Shown: piece by piece, positions 1 to 17,099 of the stretch | Layout of the letters: each line of letters starts with the position of its first letter | Position numbering within the stretch: the stretch's first letter is position 1 | Assembly: GCF_050624435.1 (NCBI RefSeq) | Contig: NC_134535.1 | Span: 129,694,731 to 129,758,730 of the forward strand | DNA: 64,000 bases | Direction: 5' to 3' | DNA from: Tenrec ecaudatus | Lineage: Eukaryota > Chordata > Mammalia > Afrosoricida > Tenrecidae | Notes under the pieces: model-generated | Database searches by the model: none | What the model saw: only the letters and a program-made list of their open reading frames with translations | What the model was told of the DNA's origin: nothing | Position numbers and translations under genes: made by a program

Positions 1-1604
1 GTGAACTTGGCCTCACCCCTCCCTGCCTGCAGCTGCGGCATGGGAGGAGCCAGAGTGCTGTCACTCATCCGGTGACAGGCCTGACCAAGTCGGAAGGTCC
101 TGCTGGTCTTCGCCATGAAAACAAGGCTGCTGGGTAGCTTCAAAACTGCAAACCTTCGGCAAGCAAGTACCTCACCGCTGCACCAACAGGCTCCTTGGCG
201 TCACACCACTCCAGCCAACCTCCTGTACGGAGCCCTGGAGGAACCGTGCATGCAGGCTGTATGGTACCGGGGCCACATTTCAAAAGCGCTCCTAATGGAC
301 ACACTATCCTAAGACAGACGCACTCCCAGAACTCGCCTGTCTGTCTGTCTGTCTCTGCTTGGCTGGCTGTCCAGTGCCTCTTCAGGTGTCTTTCCCCAGC
401 GCCCTAGCCCCTTCTAAACCTCAACGGACCAACCTGACAGCGTTGCCGCCGAGCAAGGCCTGTGGTCCACTGGCCCCTCCTGTGCCTTCTCTCTTCTTGG
501 GGACGGTGTGACAAAGCTGGCCTCACGCCCCCTGCTCCGCTGTAGGTCTGCTTCCCCACGGGGGCCACAGGAGAGCAGTTTCTCTGCCCAGTGACCTCGT
601 TAGCTCCCCGCCTGTGACAGTCATCATGCAAAGGAGGCAAGCCAGCTCATGGCCCGCGGCCCACAAGGCCCTGGGTAGAAGCATCTGGCAGGGAAGAGGC
701 GCCCGGACCCTCCCTCCCCTCTGCCACAGGCCTAGGACCAGGAAGCAAGGCTTGTGCACACGCCTAGCTTTGTAGACCCTCAGGCTGCTACACCGGCTTC
801 TCATCTCAGCTGATTCATAAGCTCTGGGAGCCAGGTGCTAACGCGTGGGTTGCCCAGGGGACCAGAACTTACAGAGAGCGGACTTGTCGCTCTTTGCCCC
901 CGCTGCTCACCAACGGGCAGGTCCTCACACAGCACCCTGCTGGCGCCAGTCCAGCTACACTCAGCGCCAGGCCACCCATGAGAGCCGAGCTGGACTAGCT
1001 GCCTGAGAGTGGGCTCTGCTCTCCTGGTCAGCCAACCACTGGGGCAAGGGAGCATCCATGGCCTGCCCAGGCTGTGAGCCTCGGGCAACTCCCTGCCTCC
1101 CTCCCGCTTCTAGATCAGGATCCGTCTAGTTAGGGATTGGTAGCGACGGCGGTTTCCCGTAACCCAAGCTTGCATCTGCACCCCGCGTCTCCCATGACAT
1201 CTCAGTCGTCGTCGCTTACTGTCCAGAACAGGTTGGACAACATCAGAAAGAACTGCCCATCACCCAAGTATGTGCTGTTCTAAGAAGTGTCCTTCTGGGT
1301 GTTGTTTTTACTGCTTGTATGCGTCTCCTGAGTCCAGGTGAGAAATGTCGGTCTTCTTTCGTGGGCACAAGGTCAACAGAGCTGGAGACAAGAGCTGGGT
1401 GAACTCCCAGATGCCTTCCGCCTCAATCTGCACAGACTCAAGGATCTGGAGTGAGGGGCCCCTCCATCCTCACAAGGACAATAACAAGTTACAGACAACA
1501 GAAAGTTGCTTGGCTCCGGCCAGTCAATTGCAACCCCCCTTTCCTTTGTACAAGGGCATCAGGACCCCTCGTCGGGGACGCTCCAACTCTGAAATCATCT
1601 AAAG

Positions 1605-1797
1605 CAGGGGTTCTCAACCTTTCGGATGCCTCGACCCTTTCCCACAGTTCCTCATGTGGTGGTGACCCCCCAACCATAAAATTATTTCCGTTGCTACTTT
1701 ATCATTGTCCTTTTGCTACTGTGATAAATCTGGTGACCCTTGTGAAAGGGTCCTTCAACCCTCAAAGGGGTCACAACCCACAGGTTGAGAACCGCTG
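1605..1797. mobile_element. SPIN-type hAT MITE (193 bp) with target duplication
   Basis: The ends are near-perfect 16-bp inverted repeats: CAGGGGTTCTCAACCT on the left, and AGGTTGAGAACCGCTG on the right, whose complement is CAGCGGTTCTCAACCT. Flanks are an 8-bp target duplication with one mismatch, ATCTAAAG (1597-1604) and ATCCAAAG (1798-1805), the size expected for hAT elements. The interior (CCTCATGTGGTGGTGACC, then CATAAAATTATTT) matches the SPIN family as remembered. It carries no transposase, so it is non-autonomous. SPIN is known as a horizontally transferred family present in tenrec, some bats, bushbaby, murine rodents, opossum, anole and Xenopus. Confidence 0.88.
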
Positions 1798-2339
1798 ATC
1801 CAAAGGGTCGTGACCTAGAGCTATCGCTCCAGTCCAGCCTCCTGGGACAATCCCACTCAAGCCATGACTGACCACCTTAGGCAGGGACTGTGTAAGGATC
1901 CAGAAATAGGCGCCTGTGGTGACGGCAGCTGAGAGCCAAACTCGATGTGAGCTTGCTAGGCCTAAGATAATAATCTTCCAAAGTAGTTGTGTGTGCGTAT
2001 GCGCGCACACTTTTATATAAGCAGGTAACAATTCACACATAACTCGCGCTTCATGGTGCTTCAAGGATCGCACGTCATGCCAATCGAAGGCCCACCTGTG
2101 GCAACTCTTTCCAAAGGGAGAATCGAGTGGAGGAGTAATTCTCCCAGGAATCTGAGCTCGCTCACCTTGTGTCCGGGCCACGTTTGGTTCATTCTCACAA
2201 TACACAGTGGTCGAGTGTCAGCAAATCTTTCATGTGCGTGGGAAGCCAAGTCACTCGTGGGACTCGCTGACGGCAACCTTTGCCTCCTTTCCACGGCTTG
2301 GATCCAAGCCTGCACTATCTCCCCGGTGTGCCTGCGTGC

Positions 2340-2342
2340 GGG

Positions 2343-2383
<41 letters not shown>
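2340..2383. repeat. (CA)n flanked by GCGCGC, alternating purine-pyrimidine tract
   Basis: GCACGCGCGCG, then about ten CA units, then GAGTGCGCGCGC. This is almost uninterrupted alternation over more than 40 bp, a strong Z-DNA-forming pattern inside CCND2 intron 3. Confidence 0.9.
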
Positions 2384-2385
<2 letters not shown>

Positions 2386-3159
2386 TTTAAGAATGGACGT
2401 GACGAGACGGCCATGTCAATCACGCAAAGTCTCCCACCAGGTGGGGGAAGATGAGAAAGTCTGTGTCTTTCCTCGTCACTGTTAGGCATGAGTTGTACTT
2501 CAGTACAGAAGACACACTCAGCAGTGAGGGTCTCTCTCCCTTCTCCACCCTGGGGCCCACCTGGAAAGGTAAGCTGTCAGCAAGCTCCTGAGAAGGCCCC
2601 CGCCCCGAAAGCAGAGTGAGAGGCAATTCCACGAACAGGGATCTCTCTCTGACCATCCCTCTAATCTGTCCCAGGCACCATGACACCAAAAACACAAAAG
2701 GCCAACACGGTTCCTACTCCAAAGACAGCAGTCGCTGTGGAACTGGGGCAACTGTCCTGTAAGGAAACAACGGAGTTTGACCACTACCTGGTAACCAACT
2801 TCTGCAGACAACCCGGAAGAAAGGGAGCCAGGAGACAGAAACCACCGGTGATGCTTCCTAAGCAGTCTCCATGGCGATGGAAGGATGTGGGTGATGAATG
2901 AGTCAGCATCTCCAACAGGGTGTAATTCGTGGGAGTCTGGCTTTCTCCCCACCCCCACTTCCCATTAGCTACGAGAGTGCTCTTCCCCCAGGCTGCTACA
3001 CCTGGGGGTCTAATGGCGCACCCGCGAGGGAGGGCCGTCTCCCCCAAGCCTGGCGCTCTGGCTCACCACCAGAAGCAGAGAGGCACTCTGCCGTCAGATG
3101 AGGATGGAGTCTCTGCCCTCCCCTGCCCCAGTGGTTATGAAAGGGGAAGGGGGAACTAT

Positions 3160-3275
3160 GGGACTTATCCGAGTCTCTACTTTCTCATCTGCACATAAAT
3201 GATTATACCATGTGACAGGGCTGTTGTGGGGACTAACTAAAACAGCCCAGTGAGAAGCCCAGGGCCTGGGTCTTG
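3160..3275 (+). repeat. MIR fragment
   Basis: The 3' half of a MIR SINE: GAGTCTCTACTTTCTCATCTG, an AT-rich link, then GGGCTGTTGTGGGGACTAA, the usual MIR order. Old and diverged. Confidence 0.6.
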
Positions 3276-6200
3276 GTGGGTCATGAAGGTCAGCCCCACC
3301 ATCATGACCTGCACCTCCAGTGGGATGGTGACAGGGGATGTGACGGAGATTCTCTTCAGAGTATCAGGAGGGTGAGGAGAGGCACCTGGGTGGTGGCCAG
3401 ATGTAGAGAGCCGGGAACAAAGGGGGCTCCGTGCTTTCTCGAGAATCTCTCGCTGTCCAGTTGTATGGTGTCACAACAAGGACCTCATCGAGTCCCCAAA
3501 GCCTCTGCTATTGTGTAGGAGCAAGAGAAACTGAGCTTCCCCTCCCCCAGGGCGCACCTACCCAGTAGACAATGCCGACAGTGCTTTACTGTGCGTGGTT
3601 AGAGCAGAGCTGTGGACTCCCTCTCCAGTGCTCTCTCTGCATTTCCAGGAGGCCACCCCCACCCACGTAGGACAAATTCAGGGACCCCCTAAGCAGCAAG
3701 CTGCGTACCCTCACACACCCAGGACGCCACCTCCCAAGGTCAACGGTGTGTTCCAAGTTCCATCAACTTGCCGCCTGTATCTCCAGCGAAACAAGTGTTG
3801 GAGAGAAAGCGGTTTAAGACCTCGGTGGCATGGCTCTGCCGGACAAGCTCGGCCCCCATGACCGTAGTGTGGCTTTGCCTGCACCAGGCACGACTGCTTT
3901 GCCTGTGTTCGCCACTAGGAGGAGACTGCTGGTTCTAGGAGAGCATTCTAGAAGCAGGAGGAAAAAGCCCTAGCCGGATGTCGCAATCACCACCCCTGTG
4001 ATTGCCCCTCCTCCAACCTGCAGTCAGGTTTAAGTTGAAAGGCCAGACCCAGGGTGCTCACTGGCCCACGAATGACGTCAACCCCCTTATCTGCCACCCC
4101 CAGAATAGGTTCAGCACACGCTGTCCTTGGAAGGCACTGAAACTCCCAAGGCGCAGGTGGAAGGCTGGTGGGCGGGGCCTGCTACTCATTCATCTTACAG
4201 CCCGATGGGAAGTGAGAGAGCTACTCTTACAAGGTCAGCCCCCGCCCAGAGACTTCCTCTCAGCCCCTTATGGTTAGGGCTAGGGCTGGAGTGAAGGCAG
4301 CCCCTCCCATTCTGGTTCAAGGGCCAAGCCACCTCCCCTGGGGAACTCCCTGGACCTACTACTGCTCTGATATGTTAACTCAGGGACAGATGCTGCTGAA
4401 CCACCTCGAGGTGAAGCACGTGGCAAAGCCACAGCGTGGAAAAGCACCACGGGTTCTCCTCCAGAGCCAGGAAGGAGGCACCTCTTGGGGCGCGCACACC
4501 TAGCTCCGGCCAACGTCTGAAGCCGGGCCACCCAGTGCAGGAGGAGGTTGGGGGTTGGGGTGTGCTGGTCAGGAGGTGGAGCAGCTCCGCAGGACCCATC
4601 TCCAATTCCCTGCCATTGGCTCTCCTAGACTAGCTGGAATCACGTGCTTCACATGACATGGGGTGTCAAGAATCTCTCGGCGCAGCCCGAAATCCTGAGT
4701 CATCTCGTCTGCTGACCCGGAGGGGTCAGAACCACAAGGAGCCAGCAGGGCAGAGGCTCAGTTCAATGGCCCACTATCAGAAACGCTCAGAAATGGAATG
4801 TCAGGTGCTGGGGGTTCCCCTCCCACGGGCCCAGGAGGGGTCCGGGCAGCACGTAGCAGACCAGAGAGTGCAATGAACGGAGGGGACTGCCCTCCTGGGC
4901 AGGTCCGGCTCCCCTCACCTTCTGCACTTCTGCTCTCACTGGCAGACTCTTTCACAACCAGATTTTCTCACAAAGTAGCCTAGAAGCCTGGGGGAGAGGG
5001 GCTGGCTACCGGCCCCCCCAATCCGGTAAACCAAAACCCAAGCTGCAGGTACCTCATCTGCTCCAAGACAGCACATCCCAGACTTGAGGGGTGAGATGGG
5101 GAACAAGGCCGTCCAGCACCTCCTACCACCCCCCCCCCCGGGCACCCTGTATCTGCGGTCACTTGCATCCCCTCTGCCCTGGATGCCCCCAGCACGTGGC
5201 AGGGTTTTCCTCCTGGACTGATAGTCAGCTGATGTCGACGTCCATCATGCAGGGGGTGCAGGGAGCCCATGGGATGCTCCCTCGCTTAGGCCCAAGCGCA
5301 GATCAGGGAGTGCTGGCCCCTGAGCCAGCCATTCCAGACCCAGAATGCTCCTCGGAGGCCCTCCCTCTGCTCAGTCCCGGTCTGGGGCTCGGGATGGGGC
5401 AGCTGGTTCCATTTGGCTGGAGGGGTTTGTTCTTCCCCTTATCCAGGCCCCCTGAAGGCCACAGCTTCTTCCTGACTTCCTCTGCCTCCCTCAGACCTCT
5501 GTCCTCAGTCCCCAGTCCCAGGCTCCCTCCTCTGGCCCCAAAGTTGGCAGCCAAATCCAAGGAACTGGGCAAGAAGGCCAGAGGTGGGGGATGGGACCCC
5601 CAACTTTACAGAAGGAGCCCTTACAGAAGCTGGGGATCTGCCCAGGCTTGGGTAATTCCACCCACCACTCCCCACCCTAACTGAGCGGGCAGGGAGGGGG
5701 CGGGCAGACCCCTGACTATTGGCAGCCGGGGGGGGGGGATGAGGTTGCTTAGGGTCGGAGGCCAGCCCAGCCACCCTGGGGCCAGAGTAAAAAGACTGGT
5801 TGACCTCCCCCCTAGAGAACCATGAACACGGTGAGAGCAGGGACAGCGGGCCTGGGAGACAAAGACAAGTCAAGGAGGGACTGACCTCTAAGACCCAGGC
5901 CAGGCAGCAAGGGAAGGGAACGAAGCGGCCAGGGTCCTCCTGAAGGGTCCCCAAGTCTGTGGACAGACAGCCGGCCAACTCTCTACCTCCTGAAGGGCCA
6001 AAGGTCCACGCACCGTGAGGCCAGGTCCTGGCCCGAAAGAGAAGGACTAAGAAGTGACCGTGGGGACCCCTATCCCTGGAATGGAAAGTGCCTGGTGGGG
6101 TAGGCGCAGGCAGCCACAAGAGTCAGGACACGCCGTGTGGGCTGAGGAGGCAAGAGTAGGAACGGGGAGATGGAATTCATGTATCTGTATGTCTGCCCTG

Positions 6201-6411
6201 TACCCCTCCCAGTCCACCAAGCACTTCCTTGTACGTATCTCGAAAAGGCTGCCGGTTTGCCAGGCTTAGGCATCTTGCAGATGAAGAAGCTGGAGGTTGG
6301 AGAGGTGGGACAGCCCCCCCCCCAAGGGCCCCCTCCCAAGGATAAGGAGCAACACCTGGCCTATTGACTGTAAGCACGGAGCGCGTGTACACCACTGTTA
6401 GCGGTAGCTGC

Positions 6412-6601
6412 TTTCCAGCCCTTGACGGCTCACAGTGACCCAGAGTGCATAGCGTAGAACCGTGCTCCAGCGCAGAACTGTGCTCCCCCGGACTTCCAAG
6501 GTTGCGACCTTCAGGAGCAGAATGACTTCCAAGGAACCACTGGGTGGATCCCAACTCCGACCGTGCGGGTGGTGGTCCACTACTCGTGATCGTGTCCACA
6601 A
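6412..6601 (-). repeat. Old tRNA-derived SINE (AfroSINE-like)
   Basis: Diverged minus-orientation copy. The SINE body is recognisable (GACGGCTCACAGTGACCC, then TAGAACCGTGCTCC, CAGGAGCAGAATGACTTCC and CACTGGGTGGATCC), ending in a decayed tRNA-like head. Assignment rests on order of motifs. Confidence 0.55.
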
Positions 6602-7511
6602 ATGCATCAGCTTATGGGAAAAACAATCGTGCCCCCCCGCCGACCCCCAATGCAATTCAATCGTCTCCTGACAACTGTGAGCCGCACTGCCCTCAGAGGT
6701 CTGTCTTCCCAATGGGCGCGTTCCTCCCTGCACGCCACTGATTGTGACATGAGGAGCTCCCCGGCCACCTTCTCTCCCCTGCATGTGGAGGCTTCAGGGT
6801 TTCTAGGGAGCTCACTGAGCCCAGGAACTGGCCAAGGTTCAATGTCATGAGGCAACATGATTGCCTTTGGCTTACTGGGCCACTATGAAGCAAAGGGGCC
6901 CATAGGAGCTAGATGATCAGGTGGGGGCGGTGGGCGTCCACATGGCTGGCGAGAACGCTTTGACCAGGAAAAGGGCAATGGTTACAGTGTCCCCGCCGAA
7001 AACACCACCATTCCGTCAGGGTGTCATAAACACAGCACTTCAAAAAGCCAGCCAGCCCCATAGACGGATGGCCGGAGGAACAGACTAGAAAGCAGTAAAG
7101 GCTGTCCGGTTAAAGGAATTCCTTTGGTCTTCCTGACCAGGGAGCTGCGGCAGCGTCGTCGTCTTATCTGGACACAGTTCCTTTCACCTATGTCGGCTCC
7201 CACCCCCCTCCCAAATTTCCTCTTGGGCTTAACTCCAAGCCATCCTTTTCCTCAAAAGATTAGACTTAAACACACCCCCAGCGAGCCATGTATATAATCT
7301 TCAAAGAGCACTTTAGACATCATAAAGGAGACTTTAACAGACACTATTCCCCCCCTCCCCACACCTGTCCTCATAAACCATTTATGAGTTTAGCAGCGAG
7401 GGAATGTACGGGCTCAGATAAAGAACTAACAGCCACCCAAGGAGTGAATGCCCTTGAGACTCTAGACCACCCTCCCGGAAACACGCAAACATGAGCCCTA
7501 TAGCACCGTCA

Positions 7512-12785
<5,274 letters not shown>

Positions 12786-12889
12786 CGCTCTGCACTCGGA
12801 ACAGTGACGCAAGCTGGCTGGGCAGTTAGCTCTCCTCCCTCTAGCTGAGCTCCCCTCTCCGGTTCCTCCTCCCCTTTCCTCCCCTCTCG

Positions 12890-12933
12890 GCCCTCCTCCT
12901 CCTCCTCCTCCCTCCTCCCTCCCTCCCTCCCTC
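12890..12933 (-). promoter_or_regulatory. Polypurine / G-quadruplex motif in the CCND2 promoter
   Basis: On the plus strand this is a CCT/CCCT polypyrimidine run. On the coding (minus) strand it reads as GGA repeats plus four consecutive GGGA units (12917-12931), which fits the G3N1 G-quadruplex pattern. It lies about 100 bp upstream of the inferred transcription start. Confidence 0.65.
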
Positions 12934-13972
12934 GCTCGTTAATAAGGAGAACAGCAGCTGGCCCGACCTAACTTCAAACGCGGTCCCCCGCCCCCCACCC
13001 CCACCACTCCCGGGCTCTCCGAGGCCCTCTCCCCCTCATCCAGGCCCGCATGCCAAGGGCCCCCGGAGAGGGGAACCCAAAAAGAAAAAGAAAAAGACGC
13101 GATCTCTCTGTATGGCCTCCAATGTCGAACATTCTAGAGGTGTGTCAGACCCCAATACATTGGACCCTCCAACTCGGGGCCTCCTTAACCCCGATCCAAC
13201 ACAACCCGGACCCTGGGTTCAAATGAAGGAATGGCGGTAGAGTCCTGGGAGATGGGGTAGGCGCGGACGATTCAGAAATTGACCTTGTACGTGAACAATA
13301 GGAGTGATTTTGGAAAATGGCAACCGCGCATACCTAGAGATAAAGGTTAGGCATGGGGGATGTAGTTGGGAGTTAATGTTCCTGGTCATTTCGAAGCTAT
13401 TTCAAAACCTCAAAGCTTGATGAAATGGACAAGAAAGGCTCGCCCCCACCCCATGGCCCCAGATGTGCATGTGGAGGAAGAGAAGGAAGAGGTGGGCCTT
13501 GGAGGGAGGGGGCTATTTCTTGGACGTGATAGAATGTGACCCTTCTGTTCTTGGGGCACTTTAGGAGTCTCGTGCGTGCGCGCGTGCGCGCGCGGTTAAC
13601 GGCCCGGGGCTGCTGCAAAGGGGGTGGGGGGGGCAGGGCTACCAGCGGCTCCTCCGCGGCTGGCGGCCACGCAGGAAAACCCGCTTCCTCGCCCCTGCAT
13701 CTGCTGACAAGCCGCCCGAGGTGTCTGCGCCGAGCATGGCCACACTGATACAGCTTTCTAGGAAATGGCCCGGGAGGGGGAGGGGAGGGGGGGTGGCTCC
13801 CCTTCTCCCCGAGCACAAACACCACCACCTCTTCCTTTTCTCCGGGCCCCGAGATCTCCACCCTCGGACCTTTTGCATCCCCGCCGCTCCCCCTGGGTTC
13901 ACGCTGCGCCCACTAGCCAGGGCTTTCTCCCCAGGCTTGCAGCGCAGACGCTGCTAGAGCAGCCGGCGCGGA

Positions 13973-13978
13973 CACGTG
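13973..13978. promoter_or_regulatory. E-box CACGTG (upstream of CCND2)
   Basis: A perfect palindromic E-box about 1.44 kb upstream of the cyclin D2 start codon. Cyclin D2 is a known direct target of Myc/Max acting through promoter E-boxes. That this is the orthologous site is inferred from its position. Confidence 0.55.
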
Positions 13979-14136
13979 CTCAAACGCATCCTCGGGTCAA
14001 GGCTGTTTCTACCGGAGACCGGCGAGCGTTTCCTATCGCCTTCTTTCTTTCCGAGGTCCCCCACCCTGCACGTCAGTGCTTTTCACTCCGGGAGGAAGGG
14101 GAGCGCCCCCAACCTGTCGGCCGCCAGGCTGGCTGG

Positions 14137-14142
14137 CACGTG
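14137..14142. promoter_or_regulatory. Second E-box CACGTG (upstream of CCND2)
   Basis: A perfect CACGTG 164 bp from the previous one and about 1.61 kb upstream of the start codon. The pair resembles the Myc/Max-bound E-box pair described for mammalian CCND2. Confidence 0.55.
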
Positions 14143-14510
14143 CACCGAACTTGGCGCGATTTAGGGCTCTCTGGACACACCGAGGTGGACCGTAGACCTC
14201 ATTCCCGGGGAATGGGGGCCCGGACAGGGGCAGGGAGAGCGGGGTGAAGGGGGGCGGGTTAGGGAGGCCAGGCTGGGTGTGCTGTTCACAAGGTTCCCTG
14301 AAAGGCGGAGGAGGGGCAGTGGAAAAGAGAAGGCGGAGAGAGAATAAACCAGAGGTGCGGGCGATTAACACAGGCCCCGGAGCCAGCCTCTTAAAACGAG
14401 GGTGGGGCGGAAGGGGTGGGTGGCTATGGGGAGCGGGGTGGGGGCAGATATCGCTTTAAAAGGGTGAGTAAGAGTTTGGGGCGCCGTCTCCCCTCCCTCT
14501 ATTTGCATAG

Positions 14511-14525
14511 CCAATAGCTCTGGGG
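14511..14525 (+). promoter_or_regulatory. Octamer ATTTGCAT followed by a CCAAT box
   Basis: A perfect octamer (14511-14518), the POU/OCT binding consensus, is followed two bases later by CCAAT (14521-14525), the NF-Y core. The combination lies about 2 kb upstream of the CCND2 start. Function is inferred. Confidence 0.45.
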
Positions 14526-14930
14526 CTCCTGCTACTGCGCGCTGATTGTTACCGGGCAGATTACTTTTTTTTTTTTTTTTAGTAGGACGCGTTCCCCGCT
14601 ACATCAAAAGGAAGCCAGGCGAGGGCGGAGGGGGGAGAGGGGACGGGGCAGGCAGGGGCTGGAGCGCCGACGACCTTATCAATAGCTGCGGGCAATTAGT
14701 ATCCGATCTAGGGTCTGTAAAGAAGGGGAGGGACGGGGGCGGGCGAGAAAAATGTCTAATTGCTGTGGAAGCCATTAGCTTTCGGGAATTGAGAAACCTC
14801 AGTGTAAAACCCAACTTGCAAACTCAGAATGCAACAGTTCTGAGCAGCGGATGACACGCGGGTGGCTGAGTACCGGGTTCTCGGGAACCCGGTCGGGTCG
14901 CTCACAATCACCTATTCATTTGAGTCAACT

Positions 14931-14959
14931 TGGACTTCCCGACTTAAGCTTTTGAGTCA
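14931..14959 (+). promoter_or_regulatory. Paired AP-1 sites (TGAGTCA x2)
   Basis: Two perfect TGAGTCA sites in the same orientation at 14931-14937 and 14953-14959, 22 bp start to start, about two helical turns. They lie in a stretch with homeodomain-like TAATT motifs (14690-14780). Confidence 0.45.
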
Positions 14960-17099
14960 CTCCGGATAAATAACGTAAGACCCCTCCATAACAATATTAA
15001 AAGGCACCGCAGTCACCTCTGCGCAGATCAAAGAGAGCTGCTGGGACCCGGAGAAGGTGTGGGTTGAGCAAGGTATTTTTAAAGTATCAATCTAACCCGA
15101 CCGGCAAGGACAGAAGCGGGCGAGGACTTCCAAGCTCATGACATCACTAGAGAGTTGAGCGTGCACGGTCTATTTCTCCACCTCCCAGCGGAGAAAGCAT
15201 CTCAGTTCAGGCAACACTGGGGGGACGGGGGGTGCAGCGGGTGGCGGGGGTGTTAGGTTGGAAAAGCCAGAGGTGGTGTCGCGGGGAGAAACACTGAGTG
15301 GCTAGAGCTCTTGCCCCTCAAGTGAGCCCCTCGCCCCTTCATTGTTCCCCTGCCCCCCCCAGTCTTGCTGGACAGAGAAAGTCCACAGTGGATGGTGGGG
15401 GCTGGTTAAAGGGAGCGATCTGGGGGTCCGGCAGATGACCCCCTCCTGGCGACCCGCTCCACTCCGGGAGATCTGTGCGCTCGGGCGCTTCCCCGGTGGC
15501 AGGCTCGCCTTTTGAAAGGCTCTGTAAGTCCCCCCATTCACTTCCCCTTCCTATTACAGACCGTTCCCAAGCAGTAACCTTCCATCGAAGCCGTCCGGGT
15601 CTTTCCCCCCCTTTTTAATTTCAGTCCCCAGCACGTGGGGTGGGGGGAGGGGAGCCTGGGGGCTGGCAGGAGCTCATCCAGGAACTCTGAACTGGAAATT
15701 GAGTTTTCCCTTTTGCTCGCCACTTGGACTCTGGGCACATAGGTTACAACCTGAACCTTGCTGGATAAAAAAACACGCCTCCCAGCACGCGGGAGAAGGC
15801 ACGTCCCCTCCTGGGCATCTGTGCGCGTTTCCCTTGAGGGTACCTCCACTGCAGGGAAACAGCGCCCGCGTCTTTGCTATGGCACCGGGGCGGGGGTGGG
15901 GGGTTGGATCTTGGTTCGTCCCTATCCTTTTTTCACTTCTCAAAGAAAGGGGGGCGGGGGGAATCCTGTCCCTAGTAGGATCGGTGATAAACCTTTGCAA
16001 ACGTAACTTTTATTGGGCTTTTTATTCCCTCTCTCTCCTGGCGGACTCCCTACCCCCCACTCCTCGTGTTTCCGAGTTTCGGTTGGAAAGTATACAAAAC
16101 CCTGTAGGTATAGGGTGCAGCCGGGTGTTGGGAGTTTATAGGCACATCTTTGCAAGAACCTGCCACGCTAAGCACACACACTCCCAACCTCACCTGGCGG
16201 ATGCCAGGCAGCCAGGTGATCCCGTGTTGGCTCCAAGCACAGGAAGGAGCCACGCGGGTTCGACGCCCACCGCCCCGTGCGCAAAGCCGCGCAGGCCAGG
16301 ACTGGGGCTGGGGGACCATCACCCCCCCCTCCTCTCCCGACGAATAAAGCTACGTCTGTGTTTCTCCATTGAGGGATGGAGGGTCCGAAAATTAAAAACA
16401 GAAAAACCCGACAGTCGCTTAAGTAGATGGTGAAGGGGCTCCCAACCTCGGCTCCTGATTCCCGCCGCCGGAGGCGTGGGGAAGGAACTGGAAAAAGAGC
16501 AGAAGAGGAGCGGGAAGGGAAATAGGGGGCGGGGGGGCACGCAGAGGAAGGAAAGAGAAAAGGTGAGGCGCTTAAGAACACTTAAGAGAAGGGGGTGGGG
16601 GTGGGGGCAGGCGGTCCCAGGCTCCCGGATTCTCTGGCGTGGCCATTCCAGGTGTGAACGCGGGGCCGGAGGTCCCCTGCCCCGCGCTTCCGGGGCCCTC
16701 AAATCACCGCCTCCCGCCTGCTGTCAGGTCCACGGGGCGCTCAGGACCTGGGAGGGGTGTGTGGTGGCGGGGGGTGGGGGGGGACTAGCTTGGCCTGTTG
16801 ATTGAAACGACCCGATCGGTGTTCTCTTGGAGCGGGCGTATTCCTGGTGTGGCAGATGCGGTAGGCGTGGGTCAAGACCGCCTCGCCTGCCGTCTGTTCC
16901 CCCACTTTGCCTTTTGCTCCCCTCCCTGCGGGGGGGGGGTGTTTGTGGGGAGGACCTAAAATGACCCAAACCCTGCCCGATTCTGCTTCGGGACATGCCT
17001 CACTTGATCGCAAATAGCGCTGGAGATGCCTTTTTTTTTTTTTTAATAAAAGTGCATTCCCCCCCAAAAAAAATTGTGGGCAGGGGGCCACGGCCCGGA

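Larger units (their letters stand above)
12786..14200 (-). promoter_or_regulatory. CCND2: CCND2 proximal promoter / CpG-rich upstream region
   Basis: This GC-rich DNA upstream of the cyclin D2 leader contains several candidate elements. A CRE/ATF-like TGACGCAA lies at 12805-12812. A C-rich tract at 12890-12933 is G-rich on the coding strand. Multiple Sp1-like GC boxes are scattered through it, and a CGTGCG/CGCGCG alternating tract lies near 13570-13595. Two perfect CACGTG E-boxes sit at 13973 and 14137. No TATA box is obvious, as expected for a CpG-island promoter. Limits are approximate. Confidence 0.6.

Noticed and set aside
5091-6119. Overlapping open frames of about 200 codons on both strands in intron 3
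   Set aside because: GC-rich intronic sequence with low-complexity products and no homology recognised.
1-7500. Search for CCND2 exons 4 and 5
   Set aside because: No segment matching the DFKFAMYPPS region or the C-terminal TPTDVRD segment was found, so they are considered off the window rather than lost.
15699-16433. Plus-strand open frame of 244 codons upstream of CCND2
   Set aside because: It lies in GC-rich CpG DNA with few chance stops; composition is Pro/Arg/Ser-rich with no domain-like pattern and no splice or polyadenylation context.
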